A DNA stretch of 64,000 nucleotides from Gracilariopsis chorda (Eukaryota > Rhodophyta > Florideophyceae > Gracilariales > Gracilariaceae), in contig NBIV01000073.1 in assembly GCA_003194525.1 (NCBI GenBank), forward strand, positions 124,001-188,000, in the 5' to 3' direction. Below are positions 31,870 to 43,069 of the stretch, in pieces; the first letter of the stretch is position 1; each line of letters begins with the position of its first letter. The notes under the pieces were generated by a model. It searched no databases and was not told the origin of the DNA. It was given only the letters and a program-made list of their open reading frames with translations. Made by a program: the position numbers and the translations under genes.

Positions 31870-32750
31870 GGACAACTCTGCGTACCAAAAGGATAAATAA
31901 GACTAAAGATACTACAATACTACCACGATCAACCTATACCAGCTCATTTAGCATTTAAGAAAACATATGAAAAGATTCGGAGACTGTAATACTGGAAATC
32001 ATTACGCCAACCGATTAAGGAATACTTCGACCCATGTCTGAAGTGTCAAGAAAAGAAATAAGGAACCAAGAAACCCTAGGTTCAACTACAACCAATAACT
32101 TCTCGGAGAAAGAAGTGGGCCCAAATTACAATGGACTTCATCACACCGCTTTCCAAAACGAAACATGGGCTATAGTGCATTGTACGTAGTAGTAGACCGC
32201 CTATTCAAGTTGATCAGAATTATCCCAACAACATCAGCTGTCACTGCAGTCGAGACTGCAGAACTCTATTTCAAACACGTATACAGACATCATGGCCTCT
32301 CGGAAGTAATTATCTCCGACAATGACAATATTGTTATCAGCAACTTATGGGAAGAACTATTCCGTCTCGTCTGTATTAAGATAAGGACATCAAAAGCATA
32401 TCACCCACAGACAGGTGGTCAAACCGAGCTAATGAACCAAAAAACTTGAAGAAATGACTAGAGCATACGTCAGCCTTAAGCAATTTAATTGGGATGAACA
32501 CCTCATAGATTTCGAAGTCGCATACAACTCGTCAGAGAACTCAACCACAAAGTTTACACCCTTCTTCTTAACGTATGGGGACCACCCAAGAGTACTACTG
32601 CTCGATACCATCGTTTCAGAAAATGATGCAGCTCTGAATTTCATAGAAACAATGAAGCAAGCAACCATTGAAGCAAGAGCACAGATTGAAAAACAGAACT
32701 GTTACTCAAAGTCATACACCGATAGGAATTGGTCCCCCCGCACATTTTAA
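31870..32750 (+). pseudogene. Integrase remnant (element A)
   Basis: The zinc-binding part is at about 31890-32060 (YYHDQPIPAHLAFKKTYEKI, CLKCQEKK). The core begins with ITMDFITPL, then, after a frame change at the TCCAAAACGAAACATGG region, VVVDRLFKLIRIIPTTSAVT, VIISDNDN (second Asp) and YHPQTGGQTELMNQ (Glu). Stops in L*YW and K*GTKK occur identically in B, so they predate the separation of the copies or were shared by conversion. Confidence 0.8.
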
Positions 32751-32754
32751 GTGG

Positions 32755-33117
32755 GACAGAAATTCATGTTGTCCACAAAAAAACTCAACGCGGACCACAT
32801 AGGAAAGAAGTCCAAACTACAAATCCGATACTGTGGACCGTTCAGGATCAAAAAAAAAACTCGGTCCAGTAACATTTCGTCTAGACTTGAGTCATACACT
32901 AAAGTCAAAGGTTCATGATGTGTTCCACGCTAGTGTTCTCAAACCTTACCGAGAAGAAAAATCAAATCATCCCGAGCCAGATCATGCCACGCCGGTTTCA
33001 TGGAGGGATGGGACAGAAAAATAAGCAGTACAATGTATTTTCAACCACAGAAAACGGGCCAGACGATTTGAATTTCTTTTCAAATGGCTTGAATACCCAA
33101 GTCATGAGAACACTTGG
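32755..33117 (+). pseudogene. Integrase C-terminus and truncated chromodomain (element A)
   Basis: LRIRYCGPFRI-type GPF motif, then HTLKSKVHDVFHASVLKPYR, the usual end of gypsy integrase. A run of ten A at about 32851 is one base longer than in B and shifts the frame here. After a TAA (shared with B), the chromodomain reads AVQCIFNHRKRARRFEFLFK and WLEYPSHENTWM, then stops abruptly where the 23.9-kb tail copy continues with a final helix. About 210 bp present there are missing here. Confidence 0.75.
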
Positions 33118-33554
33118 ATGAAATCCTTTGCTGGGAAGCCTGTCATATCTCGTTCTCAGTCGCCCAACACCGTGGACCCTTCGACACCGACGAGAATGAT
33201 ATACTGCTGCACCGACTCTTGTTCAACTATGATGGTGAAATTCTGACCATTTTGGACGATACATTTGAAATGCATATCTTCTACTTTATGGTCGCGAGTT
33301 ATGGACACCTCACGGATGAACGAAGCTTTACAGAGAAAATTGGTGAAATCCTGAACCGCTCCGGGGATGAAGGTCAAGTCGAATTCACCTTGGAACCTGA
33401 AATTCAGCACGACCTGTTCCCCGTTCCTCCCAAATCTGAGTTTGTTGCGAATCTAAGAAAATCTTCGTCACGAGTGGGGTCGACTCTACTGTTCGGGGAG
33501 AGTGATGTTAGAATTAGATATTATTTACCTTTCTTTGAGTATATCTGGCTCTAG
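33114..33554 (+). CDS. ORF3: uncharacterised ORF between chromodomain and 3' LTR (element A)
   Basis: 146 codons, identical in protein to the B copy (37901-38341) and recognisable in the diverged tail at 24170-24500. The last 16 codons run into the LTR. It is acidic, with NYDGEILTILDDTFEMHIFY, GHLTDERSFTEKIGEILNRS and DEGQVEFTLEPEIQHDLFPV. Between A and the older tail there are no indels and many third-position changes, suggesting past selection on the protein. The start is uncertain: it falls at the deletion that truncated the chromodomain, so originally this was probably the polyprotein C-terminus. I recognise no domain. Confidence 0.55.
   Translation: MDEILCWEACHISFSVAQHRGPFDTDENDILLHRLLFNYDGEILTILDDTFEMHIFYFMVASYGHLTDERSFTEKIGEILNRSGDEGQVEFTLEPEIQHDLFPVPPKSEFVANLRKSSSRVGSTLLFGESDVRIRYYLPFFEYIWL
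33494..33505 (+). other. Polypurine tract of element A
   Basis: CGGGGAGAGTGA directly before the 3' LTR start TGTTAGAA; the same tract is in B on the minus strand at 37950-37961. Confidence 0.7.
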
Positions 33555-34157
33555 CATCAGTTGTAACGTGCACAAACCAGCTAGTTATATTCTACTCGAT
33601 TTCCTGAAGAGATCGGTTACCCATTCGCCATGCCAAACTGGCCTCAAAGCCGAGTTGACATCTTCGGGATATTCTGTAAATATAACATGACAACATGTTC
33701 ATGTCAGAGAAGTCTTGGTTGACCACGTGGACATATTGGCTCTAAAGTACACGTTTCTCACTATTCAAAACGTTGACAGACACTTCACACGGTATAGCAG
33801 GGAGCGAACGGTCACAGAAGATTCCCGAGGGAGTCGTGCCAAGGCATCACTGGCACCCTGGGTCCATGCCAGATCATCAAGACCTTGTCTGATGACGAGT
33901 GAACAGCATTGATGGAATTTGCCAAGTCATCAAACGACTAGATCCGGCACTGAACCCGGTAAACCAGTCGCTTACCGAGGCCAGCACGAACACCAAGCAT
34001 CATATCGTTTAACTCGAACCAATTCTCATCAACTAGTGGCACTGATAGAACTAGGCTAGAAACTCTATATAAACCCCGATGGATGTTCCGGACTTCTAAC
34101 TCGGATCATCACCATAGACTTCAAACCAATTCAACCACTGGACCTCTGTTTCTAACA
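33506..34157 (+). repeat. 3' LTR of element A
   Basis: 652 bp with perfect terminal repeats TGTTAGAA...TTCTAACA. CTCTATATAAACC (about 34060) is a good TATA box. The first 545 bp or so are nearly identical to B's 3' LTR; the last 105 bp are clearly more different. Confidence 0.9.
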
Positions 34158-35680
34158 CTGCCAAGAAATCGCGCGAGACTCTGACGGAGCCCAGACTCAC
34201 AGGTATGTTCGAAACGATTCCGATAACAAAAGAGGTAATTCCAGCAGCAACGGTGATATTCTTTTCTTTGATTTTGGTTCCAGAGAAAGCAATTTGCAAA
34301 GGCCCGTGGATATCAGGTTTGAAATTGCACCTGAGTCTAAGAGAGCCTGCGCGGCTTTTCCATAAACCTCGATTGGAACCAACGTTAGCCTCTTGGAGAT
34401 AGAGATAATACAAGGATAGCTAACGCTCCTGCCAATCCCTCCCGACCGAATGTGAGGAATGTCCTTCTTAGCATAGTCTGCATTACCTCTAATCTACTGG
34501 CCAAACGTTATCCCAGTAAATGCATTTGCCACATCCTTCAGGAAATTATACTTTCCAGCATGCCCCTGAAGCTATGCTTTGGTCGTTGCTTTACTTGAGG
34601 AAGCACTATTTATCTTTTTGCTCGTTCTCGGGGCATGGGGTTTGATATTTGGTGCTCCCGGCGCTCGAACGGTTGAAAGGTTTAGCAACGATGATATATC
34701 AAGAGAAACGATAGTAAGGCCCGGCTTCTGAGCTGGTGCAACATCGGAAATCCTCTTGTAGAAACAAAAAGTTCGTGGTTGTCCTCCACGCCGTCCATCA
34801 GGAACCAGGCTCGGTTGGACTTAGGATTCGGCCCTGGGTCTGCTTCGTTTGGTTTTGCGGGACGAGCCCTCAGACGAAGCTCGGCCTCGGATTGAGTGTG
34901 GGCATTCCTAAACCCATCATCATTCGAAGGCTTCTTCCAAAAGGTAGCCAAAGAATGCCAATCTTTCCACATTGGGCCCACCTGGTGTCACGATGAGGGT
35001 GGAGGTCACAACGATTAGCGTAGTGCCCAAAGCTATGAAACTATGAACGCGGCTGCTCTGTATCGCTGGGAGGGTCGGATCACTGGTTCTTCTTAATCAG
35101 CTATTAGAGTTGCGCAATCTGGTTCTTGATCTGATCAATCCGCCTCTCGAGCACGTTCTGGGCTTGAGCATTCATCTGAGCTTCCATGCGAAGGATCTTT
35201 TGCAAAGGAGACAGTACGTGCATTGAGCCGTGCGATCCGTTAACATTCTGCACGGCGACGGAAGAGCGAACCCACTTCTCGAGACCCTCATTATCGTTGA
35301 AACCGCGGAAATTATCAAGCTGGGCCAAGTCTCCAAAATACATCACGGCGTTCTGCAGTAATACAAATTTTGCTCATTCATTAAATCCTGCTCTATCTAA
35401 ACAGATATCCATGCGTTTCAGTGATCTCAGTCACCATAATCAAGTCAAGATGGTACCGCTCGGCAGATATGTTCTTCCGGTTCCTCGGAGCCCCCGAAAC
35501 GCTCGAAAACCCCTCTTTAACGACCAGGTACTTGCGAGCTTCCTCGCTGAGATCACCTTCAATAGTATCGGTATCGTAATAAAGATGGAAGGCCTCGCCC
35601 TCCAAACATCCAAGGAATTTCAGAGCGCGATGCTCACTAAACTTGACAATTTTGGCCAAAGTCTCGTAATATAACAAGAA
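34158..35680 (-). pseudogene. Remnant of retroelement H: gag and protease
   Basis: Minus-strand frames unlike families A-G. 35393-35677 has a gag-like segment (ALKFLGCLEGEAFHLYYDTD); 35104-35346 continues it (MMYFGDLAQLDNFRGFNDNE, GLEKWVRSSVAVQN) and ends in a coiled segment. Near 34990 CGKIG resembles part of a zinc knuckle. At 34197-34382, VPIEVYGKAAQALLDSGAIS then NLIS is a retroviral-type protease with DSG. The sequence breaks off exactly at the A LTR end (34157), so A interrupts or abuts it. No RT of this family was found. Confidence 0.55.
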
Positions 35681-37099
35681 CTACCGGATTTCTACGGAGC
35701 ATCTGTCGAGAGAGAGGGCATTCTCTTCAGAAGAAGTTTCTCAGCGGGAGAACCATGAACACGCCATTCCAGTGGCAGCAAATGACGCAGCAGTGACTAT
35801 CTAAATCTAACAAACTTGTAACTTGCTTCGTAGCCGATAGATGAGCACTAACCACCAAAGGACCAAATTCGGCGTTCAAACCGCCAAGCTGAACAGAAAC
35901 AACACAACTACACAAACCTGTGAACTGTTGTTCAACCGTGCTCTGTCCTTTATATCCAAAAAAGAAACCGTAGGTGCGCTTAGGTGATATCAACAACCTT
36001 GCTCAGTGAACCCAGCGGAAAGACAACAAAACACTTCCGCGCCAAGAAGATCAACAACAAAAGAAAGAGCTGCCACAAAGACAAGATTATGGTATCCAGA
36101 ACAAGAAAAAAAGAAACCAATCGCTGACCGAGGAGAAAACGAAGATTAAACACGATATTAAACAAACTCAAAACCAGAGAACCTCAGGAGGAATGCATGA
36201 TGTAAGTCTCGATGCGACGAGCACGGGCCGGCTAAAATTGCAAAGGTAAAGAGTCCTTAGCCAAAAACAAGCTACAAGACTGTGCTGAGAAGGTGGTTGC
36301 GGCTGAACTAGGCTAGAACTAGGGTCAGAATGTGCGGTGATCAGAGTTGGAACACGAGCTCACCTTTGGCTCCTTCTATAGAAAAAGATTCTAGCAAGTA
36401 TTCTATGCGTACTCACATGTCTTGCCAGCGTGGCAAGACCGAAGTGGTATGTAACTCCTACTGTTACGCGACAAAATGCGCAAAATGCTGATATGTATCC
36501 ACTAAAAAAAAAGACACGCGTATGGCCCCTGTCAAAATAAATAAATTTTATGGCTAACATGGCTCGTTTGCTGGCCATTGCGGAGCCCAGTTTTTCAACA
36601 TTTGGCCTTTTACTATCCGCACCGTGGCTCAGACTTGTCCCTGGCACTTCCACACAAAGCTCAGCAATGGAGTGACATAGTCTAATGTCTCACCGAACGG
36701 CTTGGTTACCTCATATGAAGCGAGAAGAACGTCCAAAAAATTAAAGCAAATTACTCCCTGATGGTAATTTCATTCAACAACTCTCTTCTATCATGTGCAA
36801 TCTACGAAGAAATTTTCATGTTACTCAGGAACAGTCCTAGATTCTTTGTTATAGATCTACAATACAGTTCCTGAGTAAATCCGTAGGCATCCACTCTTTG
36901 CTGGAAAACATAGCGTTAGGACTAATTCATAGGTTTTGAACACATTATACGCTACATACAACCGCATCGCATATAGATAACTCCAAATCATTAATATAAG
37001 AGCTGTGTGTAAAAGACAATAACATTAACTGCGTAGTTTTATGGTCGTTTTCAAGGATAATTGTTTCGTCGTCAGAATCCATCACATTAAATCTAGAAC
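35681..37099. other. Interval without a supported gene
   Basis: AT-rich sequence between H gag and the PIF transposase end. The right part (after about 36200) may hold H leader or LTR, but no primer site or paired repeat was found. A 12-bp perfect inverted repeat lies at 36821-36832 and 36867-36878. Confidence 0.5.
36821..36878. repeat. Short hairpin, TTACTCAGGAAC inverted repeat
   Basis: TTACTCAGGAAC at 36821-36832 and its exact reverse complement GTTCCTGAGTAA at 36867-36878, with a 34-base loop. The outer TTA/TAA is the target preference of PIF/Harbinger elements. Confidence 0.7.
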
Positions 37100-37297
37100 C
37101 TAACCTTCTTTGTCTCTTTTCCCTATATTTCTTCTGCTTCGATATTCGCTTTTAAAAAATACCGTCGCCAATATGATGGAGACAATTTCTATAGCGTTTG
37201 TAAAATCCAAATCATCTGCTCTCAACGGATGCCACAAAATATGTGAACTATGCATAGACAAACAAAACCAAAATATATTGTCATAAAACTTCTCTGC
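37100..37297 (-). pseudogene. PIF/Harbinger-like transposase, C-terminal fragment
   Basis: Continues the transposase frame of 44647-45649 after removal of element B. It reads NIFWFCLSMHSSHILWHPLR then ADD, a typical transposase C-terminus, and ends at a TAG (37100-37102). The junction sits at the B target site TCTGC/TCTAC. Confidence 0.85.
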
Positions 37298-37949
37298 TGT
37301 TAGGAACAGAGGTGCAGTGGCTGAATTGGTTGGACGTCGATGGTGATGATCCGATTTAGAAGCTCATAATATCCATCGGGGTTTAGATAGAGTTTCTACT
37401 CTAGTTCTATCAGTGCCACTAGTTGATGAGAATTGGTTCGAGTTAAACGGTATGATGCTTGGTGTTCGTGCTGGCCTCGGTAAGCGACTGGTTTACCGGG
37501 TTCAGTGCCGGATCTAGTCGTTTGATGACTTGGCAAATTCCATCAATGCTGTTCACTCGTCATCAGACAAGGTCTTGATGATCTGGCATGGACCCAGGGT
37601 GCCAGTGATGCCTTGGCACGACTCCCTCGGGAATCTTCTGTGACCGTTCGCTCCCTGCTATACCGTGTGAAGTGTCTGTCAACGTTTTGAATAGTGGGAA
37701 ACGTGTAATTTAGAGCCAATATGTCCACGTGGTCAACCAAGACTTCTCTGACATGAACATGTTGTCATGTTATATTTACAGAATATCACGAAGATGTCAA
37801 CTCGGCTTTGAGGCCAGTTTGGCATGGCGAATGGGTAACCGATCTCTTCAGGAAATCGAGTAGAATATAACTAGCTGGTTTGTGCACGTTACAACTGATG
37901 CTAGAGCCAGATATACTCAAAGAAAGGTAAATAATATCTAATTCTAACA
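37298..37949 (-). repeat. 3' LTR of element B
   Basis: On the minus strand begins TGTTAGAATTAG (37949) and ends CTCTGTTCCTAACA (37298). 652 bp, the same length as its partner 43995-44646. The TATA-like box reads CTCTATCTAAACC, a change from A. Confidence 0.92.
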
Positions 37950-38341
37950 TCACTCTCCCCGAACAGTAGAGTCGACCCCACTCGTGACGAAGATTTTCTT
38001 AGATTCGCAACAAACTCAGATTTGGGAGGAACGGGGAACAGGTCGTGCTGAATTTCAGGTTCCAAGGTGAATTCGACTTGACCTTCATCCCCGGAGCGGT
38101 TCAGGATTTCACCAATTTTCTCTGTAAAGCTTCGTTCATCCGTGAGGTGTCCATAACTCGCGACCATAAAGTAGAAGATATGCATTTCAAATGTATCGTC
38201 CAAAATGGTCAGAATTTCACCATCATAGTTGAACAAGAGTCGGTGCAGCAGTATATCATTCTCGTCGGTGTCGAAGGGTCCACGGTGTTGGGCGACTGAG
38301 AACGAGATATGACAGGCTTCCCAGCAAAGGATTTCATCCAA
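37901..38341 (-). CDS. ORF3 (element B copy)
   Basis: The same 146-residue protein as ORF3 of A, with no amino-acid difference, from the chromodomain break into the LTR. Identity at this level contrasts with about 10 percent nucleotide divergence in the protease region of the same two elements and fits recent sequence exchange. Function unknown. Confidence 0.55.
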   Translation of the reverse strand: MDEILCWEACHISFSVAQHRGPFDTDENDILLHRLLFNYDGEILTILDDTFEMHIFYFMVASYGHLTDERSFTEKIGEILNRSGDEGQVEFTLEPEIQHDLFPVPPKSEFVANLRKSSSRVGSTLLFGESDVRIRYYLPFFEYIWL

Positions 38342-38703
38342 GTGTTCTCATGACTTGGGTATTCAAGCCATTTGAAAAGAAATTCAAATCGTCTGGCCCG
38401 TTTTCTGTGGTTGAAAATACATTGTACTGCTTATTTTTCTGTCCCATCCCTCCATGAAACCGGCGTGGCATGATCTGGCTCGGGATGATTTGATTTTTCT
38501 TCTCGGTAAGGTTTGAGAACACTAGCGTGGAACACATCATGAACCTTTGACTTTAGTGTATGACTCAAGTCTAGACGAAATGTTACTGGACCGAGTTTTT
38601 TTTTGATCCTGAACGGTCCACAGTATCGGATTTGTAGTTTGGACGTCTTTCCTATGTGGTCCGCGTTGAGGTTTTTTGTGGACAACATGAATTTCTGTCC
38701 CAC
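38342..38703 (-). pseudogene. Integrase C-terminus and truncated chromodomain (element B)
   Basis: A 90-codon open frame with RYCGPFRIKKKLGPVTFRLD and SVLKPYREE; the A-run has nine bases here, one fewer than in A, which keeps the frame. It ends at the TAA after DGTEK shared with A. The chromodomain piece follows in the next frame segment and is cut at the same point as in A. Confidence 0.8.
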
Positions 38704-39660
38704 TTAAAATGTGCGGGGGACCAATTCCTATCGGTGTATGACTTTGAGTAACAGTTCTGTTTTTCAATCTGTGCTCTTGCTTCAATGGTTGCTTGCTTCA
38801 TTGTTTCTATGAAATTCAGAGCTGCATCATTTTCTGAAACGATGGTATCGAGCAGTAGTACTCTTGGGTGGTCCCCATAAGTTAAGAAGAAGGGTGTAAA
38901 CTTTGTGGTTGAGTTCTCTGACGAGTTGTATGCGACTTCGAAATCTATGAGGTGTTCATCCCAATTAAATTGCTTAAGGCTGACGTATGCTCTAGTCCTT
39001 TCTTCAATTTTTTTGGTTCATTACCTCGGTTTGACCACCTGTCTGTGGGTGATATGCTTTTGATGTCCTTATCTTAATACAGACGAGACGGAATAGTTCT
39101 TCCCATAAGTTGCTGATAACAATATTGTCATTGTCGGAGATAATTACTTCCGAGAGGCCATGATGTCTGTATACGTGTTTGAAATAGAGTTCTGCAGTCT
39201 CGACTGCAGTGACAGCTGATGTTGTTGGGATAATTCTGATCATCTTGAATAGGCGGTCTACTACTACGTACAATGCACTATAGCCCATGTTTCGTTTTGG
39301 AAAGCGGTGTGATGAAGTCCATTGTAATTTGGGCCCACTTCTTTCTCCGAGAAGTTATTGGTTGTAGTTGAACCTAGGGTTTCTTGGTTCCTTATTTCTT
39401 TTCTTGACACTTCAGACATGGGTCGAAGTATTCCTTAATCGGTTGGCGTAATGATTTCCAGTATTACAGTCTCCGAATCTTTTCATATGTTTTCTTAAAT
39501 GCTAAATGAGCTGGTATAGGTTGATCGTGGTATTATTGTAGTATCTTTAGTCTTATTTCTCCTTTTGGTACGCAGAGTTGTCCTTCCTTATACAAAAATC
39601 CGTTTTGTTTGTGGAATGGGCCCTGCGAAGATTTGTATAGGTTTCTGAATTCCTTATCGT
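38704..39660 (-). pseudogene. Integrase remnant (element B)
   Basis: The core is at 39004-39288 (VVVDRLFKMIRIIPTTSAVT, VIISDNDN, HPQTGGQTEVMNQ). The zinc-binding part is at about 39400-39560. RT and integrase are continuous here (FLYKEGQLCVPKGEIRLK), whereas A has two stops in this stretch. It shares with A the stops in L*YW and K*GTKK and the frame change before the core. Confidence 0.8.
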
Positions 39661-41149
39661 TCATATATCCGTTTATGAATGCGCGCGTATGCTTTTTGAA
39701 TACCTCACCAAGCTGGGATATACCATTGACTTTGGAGGTTCTGAGAATTGCTTCCTGAAGTAGTCACCCGTTAATTGCTTCAGGGTTCTCAGCGTGTTTT
39801 GGGTATCTGGAAAGAGCATCTGCGACAACGTTGGACTTCCCTTTGGTCGGCTGAAAACAGAAGTCAAACTCAACGATTATTTCCAGCCAGCGTACCTGTC
39901 TTTGAGACAGGTGCGGTTGAGATCCTAGATACTTCAAAGGGTAGTGGTCAATGTAAATTGTAAAGGTTTGGCCATGAGGGTACACTCTCCATGTCCTCAA
40001 CGTGTCTATTACCCCCAAGAGTTCTCTTTCGTGGGCTGCGTAACGTTGTTCGGTGGCGATTATTGTTCTTGATGAAAATGCTACAGGTCGTTTAACATTG
40101 TTTTTAAACTGTTCCATAATGGCTCCAATAGCATATTAAGAAGCGTCGGTAGTAAGGATGATGGGTAATTCTGGGTCAAAGTGCCTTACTACTGGGGTTC
40201 TCGTGATAGCTTTCTTCAAGGAATCAAAACTTTCAGCTTGTTCTTGTTTCCATTCAAATTCAGATTTTCCGCATAGTTTGGTCAAGGGTTTCGATATTTC
40301 GGAACAGTTCTTGATGAACCCTTGGTAGTACTTTACTAATCCCAGAAATGCCTGGACGTCATTCTTGGTTTTAGGTGTACTGCAATTCAAGATTGTATCA
40401 ATCTTCTGCGCTTCGACGGATATGCCGTTTGCACTCACAATGTGTGCGAGATACTCAACTTTCTGCTTCATGAATTCACACTTTGAAATCTTCCAATAAA
40501 GCTTGTGCTCGCGAAGTTTGTTGAGTACACATTTGAGATGCTTCAAATGTTCTTCTTTGTTCTCACTGTAAATAAGAATGTCATCTAGATATACTAGGAC
40601 GAACACGTCTATGTATTCTCTCACTATCGTAACCCTCAGGCTCATAAATGAAGCTGGTGCATTGATAAGACCAAAAGGAAGTACGAGGAAGTCAAAGTGA
40701 CCGTATCTTGTACGGAAGGCTGTTCTCCATATTGACTGTTCGGAAAGTCTTACTTGATGATTCCCTGAACGAAGATGTATTTTTGAAAATGTTCTAGCAC
40801 CACTTAGCTGGTCGAATATGTCACTAATCCAGGGTATGGGGTAATTATTCTTCACCGTTAGCTTGTTTAATCCTCGGTAGTTAATGCATAGTCTGAATGG
40901 TCCATCTTTCTCGGCGACCAATAGTCCGGGTGCACCACGAGGGCTTGAACTTGGTGGGATGACACCCTGTTGAAGTTGTTCATCGAGTTTCTTACTTAGT
41001 TCTGTAAGTTCTTTATCAGACATTTGATATACTGATTTCTTGAGAGGCACAGAACCTGGCAGTAGGTCGATATGAAAGCCTTGTTCTCGCTTCGGGGGTA
41101 GTTCTTTTGGGAGTTGGTATGGAAATACATCGTCAAATTCACGTAACAA
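39661..41149 (-). pseudogene. Reverse transcriptase-RNase H (element B)
   Basis: RT at 40136-41149 and RNase H at 39764-40117 are divided by one TAA where A has Gln (ASQYAIG). The YLDD box is intact, but FSKIHLRSG replaces the first RT catalytic Asp with His, so polymerase activity should be lost. The RNase H acidic residues are present (IDHYPLKYL, NVVADALSRYP). Amino-acid differences from A are few, roughly 2-3 percent. Confidence 0.88.
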
Positions 41150-41650
41150 TGACTTTAGGTCGGGGTTTTGTACCTCTGTATTTTCTGGTTCATTTTGTGG
41201 GCGTACAAGAACCGCAAATACTGGTAACGTCTTCTGTATGCATTTCTTGATAGTGTTGATTGTTGTAATGTTGTTGCTTCGTTTCCATTTAGCGTTAATG
41301 ACAACTTCTTTATATTCGTGGGGAAATGATATGACGTTGGTTTGGTGGTTGACATATGGGTTGTACTGGTGAAGCCAGTTTTTTTCAAGGATTGCGTCAT
41401 ATCCTTACAATGGGCAGATGGCGAACCGTCTCTTCTCTTTGAGGTGTCCTATTTCCAATTTGACACCATCTTTATCAGTTTCTTCGAAAACGGTAATTGA
41501 TCCATTCGCCATCTCTGCTTGGTAATTTTTTTTGATTATTGGAATTCCCACGCGTTTGACGAAATCCTTTGAAAGGTAGCTGATTTCGGATCCGTTATCA
41601 AACAACATTTTACAGATTTTTCCGTTTACGCGTACTTGCGCAAGTAACAG
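41150..41650 (-). pseudogene. Protease segment (element B)
   Basis: MLFDNGSEISYLSKDFVKRV, with the same DNG triplet as A, in the frame 41405-41608. A TAA after ICPL (A has Tyr) ends it. TTGCGCAAGTACGCGTAAACG at about 41628-41648 is the empty pogo target site that fixes the transposon boundaries in A. About 10 percent of bases differ from A here, more than in gag or RT. Confidence 0.75.
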
Positions 41651-41859
41651 TTCGGGGGTGGGGTTTCAAATGGTGATGCAAGGTTTGAAGCTAAAAGTAT
41701 GTATTTCTTGTGGTCTGATTTGGTATTTGCACTCGGGTGTTCCGTGCGTTCTTCGAACTTGATATAAGTCGTGGAGATCTTTGTTGTTTCTGTGCGTACG
41801 GTGGTTTCAACTGGAACTGACAACATGTGAGTCAGTTTCTCTGAGAGTGTTTTGGACAG

Positions 41860-42608
41860 CGCGAGTCGTTCGCTCTGTGCCCTGGTCCTCTGCAACGGAA
41901 ACAAAGTCCGTTATTGCGGCAGTCTTCTCTGGCTTCTGCGGTAAGCTTCTCTAACTTCACGTTTCGAATTTACATTGGTACGGGTCCATTGCTATGCCGG
42001 TGGCCGCCCGCTGCTCTGCCACATCTACTGGAACCCCCTCTTTTGTACGCTGACTCGACTATTTCGGCATCTTCCATCGCGTCTGTGACAGAATTGTATT
42101 CCTTCGTACAAAGCGCTTTCCAAATAAAGCTCTTTAGTCCTCTTGTGTATCTTTCTACCTATTCTTCCATACTGATATTGGGAATATCCGGTATGATTTT
42201 TAGAAAATCCTCATTGTACTGCTGGACGTCTTTCATTTGTTTCCACTTGCTAAGTTTATCACGAGCAAGGTTTTCCATGTTCACTATTCTGAAGCAGTTC
42301 TCCAGACCATCAAATAGCTCGTCGAGTGTGGTGAAGTCTGTTCCATTTTTCACCTGGGCGAGGTACCACTCGTGAGCTGCTCCACCAATACAGCTGAGCG
42401 CTATGGGAAGTGCTTTGTCGTTTGAGGTTCCTTCCAGTTAGTTCCGGACATGTGTGACCCAACTATCAATGTTCTGCTTTCCAGTAAACACGAGGGGTTT
42501 ATTGATCTTTGGTGCGGAAGACGATTCGCGTCTAGGACTCAGGAGGAGAGTGAGAGCGGACTCGAACGATGGGATCTTCTGCTCGGCTTCTCTTTCCAGT
42601 CTTTCCAT
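41860..42608 (-). pseudogene. Gag (element B)
   Basis: Starts at 42608 (MERLEREAEQKI). KNGTDFTTLDELFDGLENCF and later residues match A. A stop replaces Tyr in VRNYLEG, and the TAG after SMEE is shared with A. The zinc knuckle follows near 41880-41910. About 2 percent nucleotide difference from A by eye. Confidence 0.8.
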
Positions 42609-43069
42609 TCTACCACGTGTATCTTCCAGCGCCCATCCCAGATTTTTGGTAATCTGGTTTGCGCGGGACTGCAGTGAGTGCGCAGTATTGCTCAGATTGC
42701 TCGATATTGCGCGGAATCAAGTGAAACATAAAAAATTTCCAAATGGTTCGGAATTGGGGCCAAAAATTTGGATCTCGTTAATGATATTGCGGATGTTTTT
42801 GGAATTCTGCCAGAATAAAACAGTACGATGCGATGAAGTGGTTTCAGGCAATCAATCGGACGTTCGTGGTCTCCAGTTCGAATCCCTTCGCTGTAAGAAC
42901 GTGGAAGAGTGACGGAGTGGCTAAAGTAGAGTTCCTTCAGCTGAGGTTACCAGGGGTCAAGAGATTGGGAGATAGTGGAAGATAATAAGACCTGTACGGC
43001 TAGTACTCCCTTGAAAAAGCTTGGTAATCTTGGCGCAGTGGGAGCTTGAACACAGCCACAAACGGTAGC

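Larger units (their letters stand above)
24549..34157 (+). mobile_element. Gypsy/chromovirus element A, carrying a nested pogo transposon
   Basis: Starts with an LTR at 24549-25224 and ends with one at 33506-34157. Order: primer site, zinc-finger ORF, gag, protease, RT-RNase H, integrase, truncated chromodomain, ORF3, purine tract, LTR. A 2241-bp pogo-like transposon (27578-29818) splits it in the protease region. The two LTRs differ far more from each other than the 3' LTR differs from B's 3' LTR, and A-family sequence lies upstream of the 5' LTR. A therefore looks like part of a tandem or recombined array and not one simple insertion. No target duplication was found. Confidence 0.85.
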
